This document shows, piece after piece, positions 7,343 through 16,883 of a DNA stretch of 41,290 nucleotides (position 1 is its first letter; every line of letters begins with the position of its first letter). The stretch is from an uncultured SAR86 cluster bacterium (GTDB taxonomy: Bacteria; Pseudomonadota; Gammaproteobacteria; Magnimaribacterales; D2472). Under the pieces are notes generated by a model, which worked only from the letters and a program-made list of their open reading frames with translations, was not told the origin of the DNA and did no database searches. The stretch covers positions 1 through 41,290 of the forward strand of contig CABXJR010000006.1 of the NCBI GenBank assembly GCA_902512655.1, read 5' to 3'. Made by a program: the position numbers and the translations under genes.

Positions 7343-8968
7343 ATGGAAAGAGAAGTAATGGAATACGATGTTGTTATAGTTGGAGGGGGTCCCTCGGGGT
7401 TAAGCGCAGCAATAAAACTTGCACAACTTTCCAAAGAAAATAACAAACCGCTTGAAATATGCTTGATTGAAAAAGGCTCTGAAATTGGAGCTCATATTCT
7501 TTCAGGGAATGTTTTTCAACCAACGGCCTTAAATGAATTAATCCCTGACTGGAAGGAAAAAAACTGTCCTTTAAATGTTCCAGTTAAAAAAGACAAGTTG
7601 ATGTTCCTCTTCAAAAAATTTGGAATATCTATCCCCTCCTTTGTTATGCCTCCTATGAATAACCATGGTAACTATGTTACAAGTTTAGGAAATCTTTGTC
7701 GCTGGCTTGCTACGCAAGCTGAAGATTTAGGCATAGAGATCTTCCCTGGATTCCCAGCCAGCGAGATTCTTTACGAAAATGATAAAGTTGTTGGTGTTCG
7801 AACTGGTGATATGGGGGTTGGCCTAGATGGTGAGCAAAAGCCTGGATTTGAAGCTGGCATAGATATCAAGGCTAAATACACAATTTTTGGAGAGGGTTGT
7901 CGTGGTCATCTAGGGAAGCAACTTATAGCTAAATATGAATTGGATAAGGATAAAGATCCTCAGCACTATGGCATTGGTTTTAAAGAAGTCTGGAAAATAA
8001 AAGATAAGGTTCATGAAGAGGGATTGGTTATACACACCAATGGATGGCCTAGCGCAAAAAATACCCCAGCTGGATCCTATCTTTACCATGCTGATAATAA
8101 TGAAGTCTACCTAGGTTATGTGGTCCCTCTTGATTATGAAAATCCTCATTTAAGTCCTTTTGATGAATTTCAAACATGGAAAACACATCCCTCAATTAAA
8201 CCATACTTAGAAGGCGGTGAAAGACTGACTTATGGAGCAAGAGCTCTGATCAAAGGCGGCATTCAGTCTCTTCCTAGCATGGAATTCCCAGGTGGAGTGC
8301 TGGTAGGAGATAATGCAGGAACACTTAATTTCTCAAAAATTAAAGGTTCTCATACTGCAATGAAATCAGGAATGCTAGCTGCAGAAGCAATTTTTAATAA
8401 CATTGATTCTGAAGATGCTTTGGAATTTGATGAAATGATTGCAGAAAGCTGGATACATACAGAACTTCAAAAATCTAGAAATTTTGGCCCAATGTTTCAT
8501 AAATTTGGTGCGCTAATAGGAGCTGCTTTTAATGCCATTGATCAACTTATTTTTAGAGGCAAATTACCTTTTACTTTGCATCACACAACACCAGATTATG
8601 CATGCTTAAAACCTGCAGCCGATATGCCTGTGATTGAGTACCCAAAACCAGATGGAAAAATTAGCTTTGATAAATTGAGTAGTGTTTTCCTATCTAACAC
8701 CTATCATGAAGAGGATCAGCCTTGCCATCTAACATTAAAAGATTCTTCTATCCCTATCCTGCAAAATCTTCCAATGTATGCAGAGCCAGCTCAAAGATAT
8801 TGCCCTGCTGGGGTTTATGAAGTTGTTGAAAAAGACTCAGGGCCAGAATTTGTTATTAATGGGCAAAACTGTGTGCATTGCAAAACGTGCGATATTAAAG
8901 ACCCATCACAGAATATCACCTGGGTCGCACCTGAGGGAACTGGTGGTCCAAATTACCCAAATATGTAA
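7343..8968 (+). CDS. Electron transfer flavoprotein-ubiquinone oxidoreductase
   Basis: A 541-residue ETF-QO (ETFDH family), an inner-membrane-associated FAD/[4Fe-4S] enzyme that moves electrons from reduced ETF to ubiquinone. The N-terminal dinucleotide-binding motif VIVGGGPSGLSAA is at about 11-23. The family's GAHILSGNVF segment follows, and the C-terminal ferredoxin-like domain has cluster ligands Cys487 (CPAGVY), Cys510, Cys513 and Cys516 (NCVHCKTC). A strong GAGGGAG ribosome site lies about 7 bases before ATG 7343; a second ATG five codons later is possible. It is divergent from etfBA, and its stop overlaps the next start by 1 bp (TAATG). Confidence 0.96.
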   Translation: MEREVMEYDVVIVGGGPSGLSAAIKLAQLSKENNKPLEICLIEKGSEIGAHILSGNVFQPTALNELIPDWKEKNCPLNVPVKKDKLMFLFKKFGISIPSFVMPPMNNHGNYVTSLGNLCRWLATQAEDLGIEIFPGFPASEILYENDKVVGVRTGDMGVGLDGEQKPGFEAGIDIKAKYTIFGEGCRGHLGKQLIAKYELDKDKDPQHYGIGFKEVWKIKDKVHEEGLVIHTNGWPSAKNTPAGSYLYHADNNEVYLGYVVPLDYENPHLSPFDEFQTWKTHPSIKPYLEGGERLTYGARALIKGGIQSLPSMEFPGGVLVGDNAGTLNFSKIKGSHTAMKSGMLAAEAIFNNIDSEDALEFDEMIAESWIHTELQKSRNFGPMFHKFGALIGAAFNAIDQLIFRGKLPFTLHHTTPDYACLKPAADMPVIEYPKPDGKISFDKLSSVFLSNTYHEEDQPCHLTLKDSSIPILQNLPMYAEPAQRYCPAGVYEVVEKDSGPEFVINGQNCVHCKTCDIKDPSQNITWVAPEGTGGPNYPNM

Positions 8969-10707
8969 TGAACAATATTAAACTAATTGCCGCATTAATT
9001 TTTGTTGTAAGTTGCTCATCTGATTCTCCCCAAAGTAAATTTGAATCCTTACTTGATTCAGAGTGGTCTAAAATTGTTAATGATAATCCTGTTTATGCTT
9101 CAAGCATGGGGGATCTTAGTCGAAACACTGAATGGTCTGATACTTCAGTAGAAAATATTTACTCAAATCATCAACATCAATTAAATGTTCTTAATCAATT
9201 AGATGAATTAGATATAAGTAATTTCACTGAGGATAATAAAGTGAATTACTTATTGTTCAAACAACAGTATGAAAATTCCATAGAATCTCATGCATATAAA
9301 ACCTTTTTAATTCCATTTAGTCATAGAGGTGGTATTCAGCTGCAGCATGAAACTACCAGCATAGTCCCCCTCAGAAATAAGCAACACTATTTAGATTGGA
9401 TAGAAAGGATTTCAAAAATAGATGTATTGGTGGATGCAGCAATTGAAAAAGGAAAAATAGGCATTGCCGAAGACATAGTTCCTCCAAGATTTCTCATGCA
9501 AAAAGTTTATAAGCAGATCGAGCTTCAAGCTTTTGTAGAACCAAAAGACAGCCCTTTCTATAGAACATTTCTCGAGATGGATCGATCAATTAACAAGATT
9601 GAAACTGAAGAGATTCAAAAACAAGCTCTTAAGGTTATTAAGTCAAAAGTTATTCCTGCTTATTTAAAACTTCATAGATTTTTTAAAGCTGAATACCTGC
9701 CAGCCTGCAGAACCTCCATCGGCATTAAAGAAATTAAGAATGGGAAAGAATATTATGAATTCTTAGCTAGAAAATTTACAACCACAAACCTGACGCCAAA
9801 AGAAATTCATGAAATAGGTTTAGCTGAAGTTGCCAGAATTAGAGATGAAATGGATGCTATAATTAAAGAGGTTAAATGGGAGGGAAAGTTTAAATCTTTC
9901 TTAGATGACTTACGCACTAATCCTAAATTCTACTATGAGACATCTGAAGAGCTCTTTGAGTCATATCTCGCAACATCAAAAAGTATTGATCCAGAGCTAG
10001 TCAAGCTCTTTAAAGTCCTGCCATCAATGCCTTATGGGTTAAAACCCATTCCAATGGAAAGCGCACCTGACACAACGACAGCATACTATCAACGACCTGC
10101 AGCAGATGGATCTAGAGCAGGTTATTACTATGTAAACTTATATCGTCCTGAGGTAAGGCCAAAATATGAAATAGAAGTCCTTAGTGTCCATGAGGCAATG
10201 CCTGGACATCATCTTCAGATAGCCTTAGCTATGGAATTAGATTTACCTAATTTTAGAAAGTATGGCGGGATCACTGCCTTTGTTGAAGGTTGGGGACTTT
10301 ACAGTGAGAGGCTTGGATATGATCTTGGGTTATATAAAGATCCTTATTCTAGATTTGGTCAACTGACATATGACATGTGGCGAGCAATTAGGCTTGTTGT
10401 AGATACTGGAATGCACTGCTTTGATTGGAGTAGGCAAGATGCAATAAATTATTTCCTAGATAATTCCGCGAAAACCAAACAAGATGTAATGAATGAGGTT
10501 GATAGATACATCAATTGGCCTGGGCAAGCGCTTGCCTACAAAATTGGCCAGATGAAAATACTTGAACTGAGGACCAAGGCAGAATCTGAATTAGGCAACA
10601 GCTTTGATATCAAAGATTTTCATCATGAGGTACTAAAAAGGGGCGCCCTACCGCTTGATATTCTAGAAAAATATATCAATGAATGGATCGATAGCGAATC
10701 TAACTAA
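8968..10707 (+). CDS. DUF885-family lipoprotein, putative metallopeptidase
   Basis: A 579-residue protein with a lipoprotein signal: a hydrophobic stretch from about residue 5 and a lipobox-like VVSC with Cys16, so it is probably membrane-anchored and exported. The DUF885 hallmark HEAMPGHH occupies 408-415, followed by FVEGWGLYSE, the pattern of a gluzincin-like zinc site (two His plus a downstream Glu). Family members are thought to be peptidases; the substrate here is unknown. The 1-bp overlap with the ETF-QO gene suggests co-transcription, but a functional link with electron transfer is not evident. Confidence 0.88.
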   Translation: MNNIKLIAALIFVVSCSSDSPQSKFESLLDSEWSKIVNDNPVYASSMGDLSRNTEWSDTSVENIYSNHQHQLNVLNQLDELDISNFTEDNKVNYLLFKQQYENSIESHAYKTFLIPFSHRGGIQLQHETTSIVPLRNKQHYLDWIERISKIDVLVDAAIEKGKIGIAEDIVPPRFLMQKVYKQIELQAFVEPKDSPFYRTFLEMDRSINKIETEEIQKQALKVIKSKVIPAYLKLHRFFKAEYLPACRTSIGIKEIKNGKEYYEFLARKFTTTNLTPKEIHEIGLAEVARIRDEMDAIIKEVKWEGKFKSFLDDLRTNPKFYYETSEELFESYLATSKSIDPELVKLFKVLPSMPYGLKPIPMESAPDTTTAYYQRPAADGSRAGYYYVNLYRPEVRPKYEIEVLSVHEAMPGHHLQIALAMELDLPNFRKYGGITAFVEGWGLYSERLGYDLGLYKDPYSRFGQLTYDMWRAIRLVVDTGMHCFDWSRQDAINYFLDNSAKTKQDVMNEVDRYINWPGQALAYKIGQMKILELRTKAESELGNSFDIKDFHHEVLKRGALPLDILEKYINEWIDSESN

Positions 10708-10739
10708 TTAATCAATCCCCAAAGCTTTAAGTTCTGTAT

Positions 10740-11279
10740 TCAGATTGTTTGTCCCAAGTTAAAGTCGCAATCAAAACTTTTAAGGGTTAACTGATCTGAA
10801 GAACCGTTATCTTGCTTGAGAGCGATTTCTATCAATGAATAATATACAGAGCGAGAGATAAATCCCTCAATATTATTTCTGACATGCACAAATGGAATGT
10901 GCTCATCGCCTATGTTCTTAAGTTCTAGTTTATGATCTTTATCCAGGGGTATAGATAAATCTAAATTTGTTTTTAAAATAATATTTTTATGATCTGAATC
11001 AACTTTATAATCTACTATCATGTATGGAGCTAAGTCTACTTTCACAGGTACTTTTTCAACAGGTGTAACCAAAAAATATTTGTTCTCTTCAAGTTTTAAA
11101 ATCCTAGAAAATAAGATTTTTAATTTGTCTCTGCCAATGATTGAACCTTGATAAAACCAATTGCCTTCCCTATCAATTTTCATCTCGACACCCTCACATA
11201 AATCTGGATTCCAAAGATGTACAGGAGGGTACTTCTCCTCAATTGAGTTTACAGATTGCAAGAGATCAGAGAAGTCCAT
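10740..11279 (-). CDS. DUF1285 domain protein
   Basis: A 179-residue cytosolic protein. It shows the family pattern PPVHLWNPDLC at about 18-28, then KIDREGNWFYQGSIIGRDKL, a surface-loop RILKLEENKYFLVTPVEKVPV and a beta-rich C-terminus. No enzymatic function is established for DUF1285. It is last in the long minus-strand run, and its start overlaps the end of the LysE-type exporter gene by 14 bp. The stop faces the convergent DUF885 gene across 32 bp with no clear terminator hairpin. Confidence 0.85.
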   Translation of the reverse strand: MDFSDLLQSVNSIEEKYPPVHLWNPDLCEGVEMKIDREGNWFYQGSIIGRDKLKILFSRILKLEENKYFLVTPVEKVPVKVDLAPYMIVDYKVDSDHKNIILKTNLDLSIPLDKDHKLELKNIGDEHIPFVHVRNNIEGFISRSVYYSLIEIALKQDNGSSDQLTLKSFDCDFNLGQTI

Positions 11280-11874
11280 ACAAAGTTTGCAATAAAATTA
11301 ATAATCCTAATCCAGCAATAAAGGCTGATGAAGCAAACTGGATATTATCAGAATGCTTATTAAATATATCACCCAATGAGTGGTGAGTTAATGCATAAGT
11401 CACAAAAGAAAACCATGCTGCAGTAATGAGTGGGAAATATAACAAATAGATGATAGACATTAACGAACTTGGATCAAGATTTATAAAAGAGAACAAAGAA
11501 ACAGTAAATAAAAATGCTTTTATATTTAATAAATTAGTTACCAAACCAATCACAAAAGGATTTTTAAATATGACCTTTGTTTCATCAGATTTAGATGATT
11601 TTTTTGAAATAAAAAAGCTAATTCCAAGATAAAGCAAATATAAAGCCCCCAAACATTTAACAAAAAACTTAGCTTCTTCAGAGGTGTAAATTAATAATGA
11701 AATTCCAGAAATAGCAAAAAAACAGTGTATAAATATACCAAAACCTATACCTAGAGCTGTAAGAATTCCCTGGGTTCTGCCTTTAGCAAACGATTGATGA
11801 AAAATAATGGCAGTATCTGGACCGGGTGACATTACGGCTAATAAATGAGCTAAAGCTGCTGAAAAGAAGATCAT
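11266..11874 (-). CDS. LysE/RhtB-family exporter
   Basis: A 202-residue integral inner-membrane protein with about six hydrophobic segments. The N-terminus has the LysE/RhtB hallmark AVMSPGPDTAI at about 13-23 and a following GRTQGILTALGIGFGI segment. The family exports amino acids such as lysine, threonine or homoserine lactone; the substrate cannot be read from sequence. It overlaps the murB stop by 4 bp and the DUF1285 start by 14 bp, so it is part of the same transcription unit, though its role there is unclear. Confidence 0.9.
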   Translation of the reverse strand: MIFFSAALAHLLAVMSPGPDTAIIFHQSFAKGRTQGILTALGIGFGIFIHCFFAISGISLLIYTSEEAKFFVKCLGALYLLYLGISFFISKKSSKSDETKVIFKNPFVIGLVTNLLNIKAFLFTVSLFSFINLDPSSLMSIIYLLYFPLITAAWFSFVTYALTHHSLGDIFNKHSDNIQFASSAFIAGLGLLILLQTLYGLL

Positions 11875-12839
11875 GATGAAATGATCTCAGGCTCTATTTC
11901 TAATTCAACATTAAATTTATTAAATATTTTTATTACAATCTGATCTAGCAAATTCTTTACATCATCAAATGATGCTTTGCCATTATTGATAACTACAAGT
12001 GAGTGATACTCATAGATACGCAAAGTTTCAGGGATGCTTAATTCAGGCTTGATAAGCTCGATTAATCTAGCTGCACTCAGTTTAGTCATTCCATTGTCTT
12101 GCTCCCACCTATGCCCAATTAAAAAATTTCTATCAAAATCATTGGTTTTTACTAAAGGATTTTTAAAAATGCTACCGACATTTGGCTCTAACCGCGGATC
12201 AGGCAATTTAGAATTTCTTATATTTCTTACAGACTCAGAAAGCAATTGTGGGGTAAGAGAATTTGTATCAATAGAATTATCTATTAAATAATTAGCTAAA
12301 GCTGGGTAACTTAAATTGGGCTCAAATCTTTTATGAAAAATAAAATTAACTTTTAAAATAATATAATTATTTGATTTAAAGATTGAATTTCGATATTCAA
12401 ATTTACATTCCTCCCTTTCAATGGTTTCTTGTTGCTGTGTAAGCAAATTAAAACATTCAACACTATGAATAAATGAACTGACCTCAACTCCATATGCACC
12501 AATATTTTGAACAGGCGCGGCACCCACAGATCCAGGAATATGAGTTAAATTTTCTATTCCGTATAAATTATTGTTTAAGCAGTATTCAATAAAATCAGCC
12601 CAATCCACTCCCCCGCCTACTGAAAGGTAATCTTCATACATTTTTATATCTTTAAAATTAACTTGAACAATAGTTTTATCAATATCTTTGTTCAATATTA
12701 CGTTTGTACAAGCGCCAAGAATTAATATCGAGTTATCTTTGATTGAATCTAATTTAGATAAATCCTCAGAAGTGTCTATGCTTAAGAAATTTTTTGCATT
12801 TACTGTTAAGCCAAAAGAGTTAGGAATAAGCATAATCAA
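11871..12839 (-). CDS. murB: UDP-N-acetylenolpyruvoylglucosamine reductase MurB
   Basis: A 322-residue cytosolic FAD/NADPH enzyme that reduces UDP-GlcNAc-enolpyruvate to UDP-MurNAc, the second step of peptidoglycan precursor synthesis. FAD-domain motifs: LGACTNVIL (41-49; E. coli has GEGSNVLF, so the usual Ser-Asn is Thr-Asn), IPGSVGAAPVQNIGAYGVEV (101-120). Active site: Tyr149-Arg150 and the proton-donor Ser223 in GSIFKNP. Layout is type I (E. coli class). The start overlaps the kdsB stop by 4 bp. Following kdsB matches Pseudomonas order, except that the phosphatase gene found between them there is absent. Confidence 0.96.
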   Translation of the reverse strand: MIMLIPNSFGLTVNAKNFLSIDTSEDLSKLDSIKDNSILILGACTNVILNKDIDKTIVQVNFKDIKMYEDYLSVGGGVDWADFIEYCLNNNLYGIENLTHIPGSVGAAPVQNIGAYGVEVSSFIHSVECFNLLTQQQETIEREECKFEYRNSIFKSNNYIILKVNFIFHKRFEPNLSYPALANYLIDNSIDTNSLTPQLLSESVRNIRNSKLPDPRLEPNVGSIFKNPLVKTNDFDRNFLIGHRWEQDNGMTKLSAARLIELIKPELSIPETLRIYEYHSLVVINNGKASFDDVKNLLDQIVIKIFNKFNVELEIEPEIISS

Positions 12840-13573
12840 TCATTCTTCTTAGCAAATGCTCTCGCGACCTCTAAATCTTCGGGAGTATCAATACCAATAG
12901 GAGCTTCACATTTAAAATCTTGTACAAAGATATCAAATCCATTATCTAAAAAACGTAATTGTTCTAATTTCTCTGATTCTTCATTTGCGGTTGGCTTGAG
13001 CGCACTTAATGCTTGAAGAGTTTTATTGGTGTAAGCGTATATCCCAAGATGCTTCAAATGATTTTGAGAGCCTTCGTTAGGTGAGTTTGGTATAACGGAC
13101 CTAGAAAAGTACATGGCTTTTTTTGAAACTGATCTAACAACTTTCACCTCATGAGGGCTATTTATATCCATATTATCTGTAAATTTAATGCATGCTGTAG
13201 ATATGGGAAAATCATCGCTTAAAAGCGTAGGTAGTTGATTGATGATCTCTAAAGGCATGAAGGGTTCATCTCCTTGAAGATTAACAACTGGGACATCATC
13301 TGGTAAATCAAGTGTTTTTGCAGCTTCAGCAATTCTATCCATGCCAGAAACATGATCTGATGAAGTCATCACGACATTCGAACCGCAGGATCTACAATGG
13401 TCTGCTATATCTGTGCTATCAGTTGCAATATAAACACTTGCAGCATTAGATGAATTTGCTAAATCTATGATGTGAGAAATTACAGTGCTCTCATTAATCA
13501 GCGCTAATGGTTTATTAGGTAAACGAGTAGAGCCGGCCCTAGCCGGGACAATAATTACAAAAGAATCAGTCAT
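12836..13573 (-). CDS. kdsB: 3-deoxy-manno-octulosonate cytidylyltransferase KdsB
   Basis: A 245-residue cytosolic enzyme that activates KDO with CTP to CMP-KDO for the LPS inner core. It opens with the nucleotide-binding VPARAGSTRLPNKPLALI, then has VVNLQGDEPFMP and the KHLGIYAYT segment before GIDTPEDLEVA near the C-terminus, all diagnostic. The start overlaps the ycaR-like gene by 8 bp. KdsB implies KDO-containing LPS, in line with the LpxK and MsbA functions upstream. Confidence 0.96.
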   Translation of the reverse strand: MTDSFVIIVPARAGSTRLPNKPLALINESTVISHIIDLANSSNAASVYIATDSTDIADHCRSCGSNVVMTSSDHVSGMDRIAEAAKTLDLPDDVPVVNLQGDEPFMPLEIINQLPTLLSDDFPISTACIKFTDNMDINSPHEVKVVRSVSKKAMYFSRSVIPNSPNEGSQNHLKHLGIYAYTNKTLQALSALKPTANEESEKLEQLRFLDNGFDIFVQDFKCEAPIGIDTPEDLEVARAFAKKND

Positions 13574-13730
13574 TCAAGGAAAAAATTCTTTCCTCAATCA
13601 TTCTAGGGATATCGTCTTCAACTGGATAGCCAATATTGCACTGAGAACACTCCAAATGATTCTCTTTATCAATTAGTTTTGACTTGCATCTAATGCATCC
13701 CATAATATTTAAAATATCCTTATCTATCAT
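13566..13730 (-). CDS. ycaR: Trm112/YcaR-family small zinc-ribbon protein
   Basis: A 54-residue protein starting MIDKDILNIMGCIRCKSKLI. Cysteines at 12, 15, 28 and 31 form two CxxC knuckles of a zinc ribbon, and the C-terminus GYPVEDDIPRMIEE matches the family's '.yPV.dgIP.ml' strand. E. coli YcaR sits at the same place between lpxK and kdsB. Family members act as small activators or partners of other enzymes; the bacterial role is uncertain. It overlaps the end of the msbA-lpxK gene by 11 bp and the kdsB start by 8 bp. Confidence 0.9.
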   Translation of the reverse strand: MIDKDILNIMGCIRCKSKLIDKENHLECSQCNIGYPVEDDIPRMIEERIFSLND

Positions 13731-16476
13731 TTAACTTCTCCTCTAGCCTATCAACAAACTGGGATTCTATTTTAGACTCAATACTAAGATACCAAATCTT
13801 TGAGTTATTAAAATGTTTACATTTAGAAGCATCTTTCTCAGTCATTAAAATAGGAAGATGATCAAGATAATATAAGTCCCTTTTATTATATTTATGATGA
13901 TCGGGAAATGGATTTTTATCAAACTCAAAACCTAACCTTAACAATAAATCAAAAAACCTATTCGGATTACCAACTCCGGCAATCGCATGGACTTGATTAT
14001 GCATAGGCCACTTATCTACAGAATACTCTTTACCAGAATTTAAGTGAATGAATTTAGCAGGACTAAGGGTCATTAAAATTTCATCTCCTTCTGTTGGGCC
14101 ACCATTGTTAACAATAAAATCAACTTCTGAAAGTCTAGACTTAGGCTCCCTGAGTGGGCCTGCAGGAAAAGCCAAACCATTTCCTAGCCTTCTTGCTCCA
14201 TCAATGACAGCAATTTCAATATCCCTGCCCATTGCATAATGCTGAAGGCCATCATCAGAAATAATTACATCCACATTATGTTTGTCTTGCAATTTTCTTG
14301 CTGCCCTAGACCTATTTTTATCAATAAAAAATGGGATATTTAATTTAGCTAAAATTTGAGCTTCATCTCCCGTTTGTTTGTATGTGGTTTCAGAAGTAAC
14401 TTCTAGCGTTCCAGAATACTTACCACCATACCCCCTGCTTACTAGTCCAGGTTTAAAGCCTCGTTTAGCTAGTTCATTTGCAATAAATTTAACTAAAGGG
14501 GTTTTGCCGGTTCCGCCCATTGAAATATTGCCAACAACAATAATAGGTTTAGAGGAGTTCCAAACTTTTTTAGGGTTCCTTATGTAAGAATTCCTTCGTA
14601 CCTTAACCAAGGATGAAAATAATAAAGTAAGTGGAGCCAAAATATATAACCAAAAGCTTTTGTTGTACCAGGCATCAATTAGATAGCCTTGCTGAGATGG
14701 CTCTTCAGTAAATGTTGGAAGGTACTCCTTGCTAACAGATTTTTTTGATGGCTTTTTTGGATCTCCAGAATCATTGAATTTATTTTGATATAGGCTCTTG
14801 TAGATACCATCCTGATCTAATAACTCATCATGAGTTCCTGACTCAGCAACTGAACCATTATCTAAAACTATAATTTTGTCTGCATTTTCAATAGTTGAAA
14901 GTCTATGAGCAATAACGATAGTGGTTCTATTATTTATTAATTGCTCTATTGCCTCTTGCACAATTAATTCAGATTCATTATCTAGCGCTGAAGTAGCTTC
15001 ATCTAAGATAATAATTGGTGAATCTTTATAAAAGGCTCTAGCTATTGCTATTCTTTGTCGTTGACCGCCAGATAACAAGACACCATCATCGCCTATTTCA
15101 GATTTAAAGCCCTCCGGAAGCCTTGAAATAAACTCATTGCAGCCAGATATTTTAGCTGCCTCTTTTAATTTTGCTTGATCAATATCGTTATCACCATAGG
15201 CAATATTTTTTTCAATGGTGTCATTAAATAAAGTTGGTGATTGATTGACTATTGAGATGGATTTTCGGAGATGGGATAACTGATAATCTAATATACTTAC
15301 ATCATCTATAGAGATTTTTCCCGAGTAATCAGAATAAAACCTTGAAATCAAATTAGCAATTGTCGATTTCCCTGATCCAGATTTCCCAACAATAGCAATT
15401 GTTTCATTTTGAATAATTTCAAAATTTAAATTATCTAAGACAGATTCTTTGGAGTTATATGCAAAAGAAACATCTGAAAACGTAATATTTCCTATAATAT
15501 CTGAGTCTAACTCGCCTGTGTCTTGTTCTTCTTTTGCGTCCAATTGATCAAAAATTTCTACGGCTGCTGCTAACCCTTTTTGAATTACAGCATTAATATT
15601 TGAAAGTTGCCTAATCGGTTTTGCCATTAATCCCGCTGCAGTTATAAAAGCAACAAAATCTTCAGCGCTTAGCTCTATACCTAGTTGTGAGCCCAATGCA
15701 AAATAAGCAACAATAGATAATGAAACTGAAACTAGAAGCTGAATAATAGGTGTTGCTAAATTGCTGGTTGCTTCAAGTTTTAAATTTTGATTTTTATTTG
15801 AAGCATTGGCAGCTAGGAATCTATCTTTTTCATATTTTTCAGCATTAAATGACTTAATTTCTAGATTTCCATCAACTGCTTCAGATGCAAGATGGGTTAC
15901 ATCCCCCATGGCTGTTTGAATTCTTTTCGCCAATTTTCTTAATCGTCGACCAGCAACATATACTATTAATGCTATAAATGGGGTGGTGATTAACAAGAGC
16001 AGTGTTAACTTCCAGTTTAAAGTAAGCATATAGGCTAGTAAACCGACAAGAAGAAACCCCTCTCTTACGAAAGTCTTAATAGCATTTGAGGCAGCACCTG
16101 AAACTTGCGTAGTGGTAAAAGTAATTCTATTAATCAGTTGGCCTGATTGATTTTGATCAAAGAAATTCTTAGGAAGGTTAATTAGTTTTGAGAATAGCTC
16201 AGATCTAAGATCATGGACAATGCCGAACCCAACCCTAGACATAAAATAATTACCAATAAAAAAGCCTGAACCTCTTCCCATTGCAATAAAAATTAATGCT
16301 AGGACAAGATATATGCTGAAATCATCTTGATCAGAATTGATATATTCAATAATTCTTCTAATCCATTCAACAGCAGCAATGTCTGCCGATGCAAAAAGAA
16401 TAAAGCCAAAGATACTTAAGATAAATGAAAATTTAAATCTAAAGGTATACGAAAATAGTCTCTTTAAGGGATTCAT
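13720..16476 (-). CDS. Fused MsbA lipid A flippase / LpxK lipid A 4'-kinase
   Basis: One 918-residue frame holds two normally separate neighbours. Residues 1-569 are MsbA: an exporter transmembrane domain (1-310), Walker A GKSGSGKST (364-372), LSGGQRQ (468-474), Walker B IIILDEATSALD and the IAHRLSTI switch. Residues 599-918 are LpxK: a hydrophobic N-terminal anchor, P-loop GGTGKTP (654-660), SRGYGG, TGDEAQIL and ISDDGLQH. A Lys/Ser/Pro-rich linker (570-598) joins them. No ATG, GTG or TTG codon stands near the LpxK start, so the kinase cannot easily be made alone. Both parts act at the cytoplasmic face of the inner membrane: LpxK phosphorylates the lipid A disaccharide and MsbA flips the finished core-lipid A. 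Two A-runs in the linker deserve a read check. Confidence 0.93.
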   Translation of the reverse strand: MNPLKRLFSYTFRFKFSFILSIFGFILFASADIAAVEWIRRIIEYINSDQDDFSIYLVLALIFIAMGRGSGFFIGNYFMSRVGFGIVHDLRSELFSKLINLPKNFFDQNQSGQLINRITFTTTQVSGAASNAIKTFVREGFLLVGLLAYMLTLNWKLTLLLLITTPFIALIVYVAGRRLRKLAKRIQTAMGDVTHLASEAVDGNLEIKSFNAEKYEKDRFLAANASNKNQNLKLEATSNLATPIIQLLVSVSLSIVAYFALGSQLGIELSAEDFVAFITAAGLMAKPIRQLSNINAVIQKGLAAAVEIFDQLDAKEEQDTGELDSDIIGNITFSDVSFAYNSKESVLDNLNFEIIQNETIAIVGKSGSGKSTIANLISRFYSDYSGKISIDDVSILDYQLSHLRKSISIVNQSPTLFNDTIEKNIAYGDNDIDQAKLKEAAKISGCNEFISRLPEGFKSEIGDDGVLLSGGQRQRIAIARAFYKDSPIIILDEATSALDNESELIVQEAIEQLINNRTTIVIAHRLSTIENADKIIVLDNGSVAESGTHDELLDQDGIYKSLYQNKFNDSGDPKKPSKKSVSKEYLPTFTEEPSQQGYLIDAWYNKSFWLYILAPLTLLFSSLVKVRRNSYIRNPKKVWNSSKPIIVVGNISMGGTGKTPLVKFIANELAKRGFKPGLVSRGYGGKYSGTLEVTSETTYKQTGDEAQILAKLNIPFFIDKNRSRAARKLQDKHNVDVIISDDGLQHYAMGRDIEIAVIDGARRLGNGLAFPAGPLREPKSRLSEVDFIVNNGGPTEGDEILMTLSPAKFIHLNSGKEYSVDKWPMHNQVHAIAGVGNPNRFFDLLLRLGFEFDKNPFPDHHKYNKRDLYYLDHLPILMTEKDASKCKHFNNSKIWYLSIESKIESQFVDRLEEKLNDR

Positions 16477-16478
16477 GA

Positions 16479-16883
16479 CTAATCAGTATAAGTTTTAATC
16501 TGTATGTTTTGAAATCCCAACTGTTGCAGACCATCCATTAAGCTTATGACCCACTGATGATAGGCTTTGCTTTCTATAGAGAGAACAACAACTTCTGATT
16601 TAGAAAAGGTTGCAGAAACTCCAGCCATTAATTTATCAATCTCTGTCATGGAAAATTGTTGATTATTAATTATGAGTACTCCTGATTCTAATAAAATAAT
16701 ATTTTGAGAGTTATTTGATAGAGCTGATGTAAATGATTTAGATTCAGGAAGGTCTAAAGTTAGATATTGGTTTGTTTCTATTTTTGATGTAACAACAAAA
16801 AAAATCACAAGAAGAAAAACAATATCTATCAAGGGCGTAATTTCAATTGAAAGAGCTCTTTCTTTATTATTATAAAATTTCAT
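16479..16883 (-). CDS. exbD: ExbD/TolR-family biopolymer transport protein
   Basis: A 134-residue protein with a short cytosolic N-terminus, one transmembrane helix (about 17-36, [14 protein letters not shown]) and a periplasmic domain. Asp20 in the helix is the family's proton-relay residue. With ExbB it forms a proton-driven motor in the inner membrane. There is no TonB gene beside it, so the energised partner is unknown. The position next to msbA/lpxK is that of the Pseudomonas PA2982-PA2983 pair. It overlaps exbB by 4 bp and ends 2 bp before msbA-lpxK. Confidence 0.9.
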   Translation of the reverse strand: MKFYNNKERALSIEITPLIDIVFLLVIFFVVTSKIETNQYLTLDLPESKSFTSALSNNSQNIILLESGVLIINNQQFSMTEIDKLMAGVSATFSKSEVVVLSIESKAYHQWVISLMDGLQQLGFQNIQIKTYTD

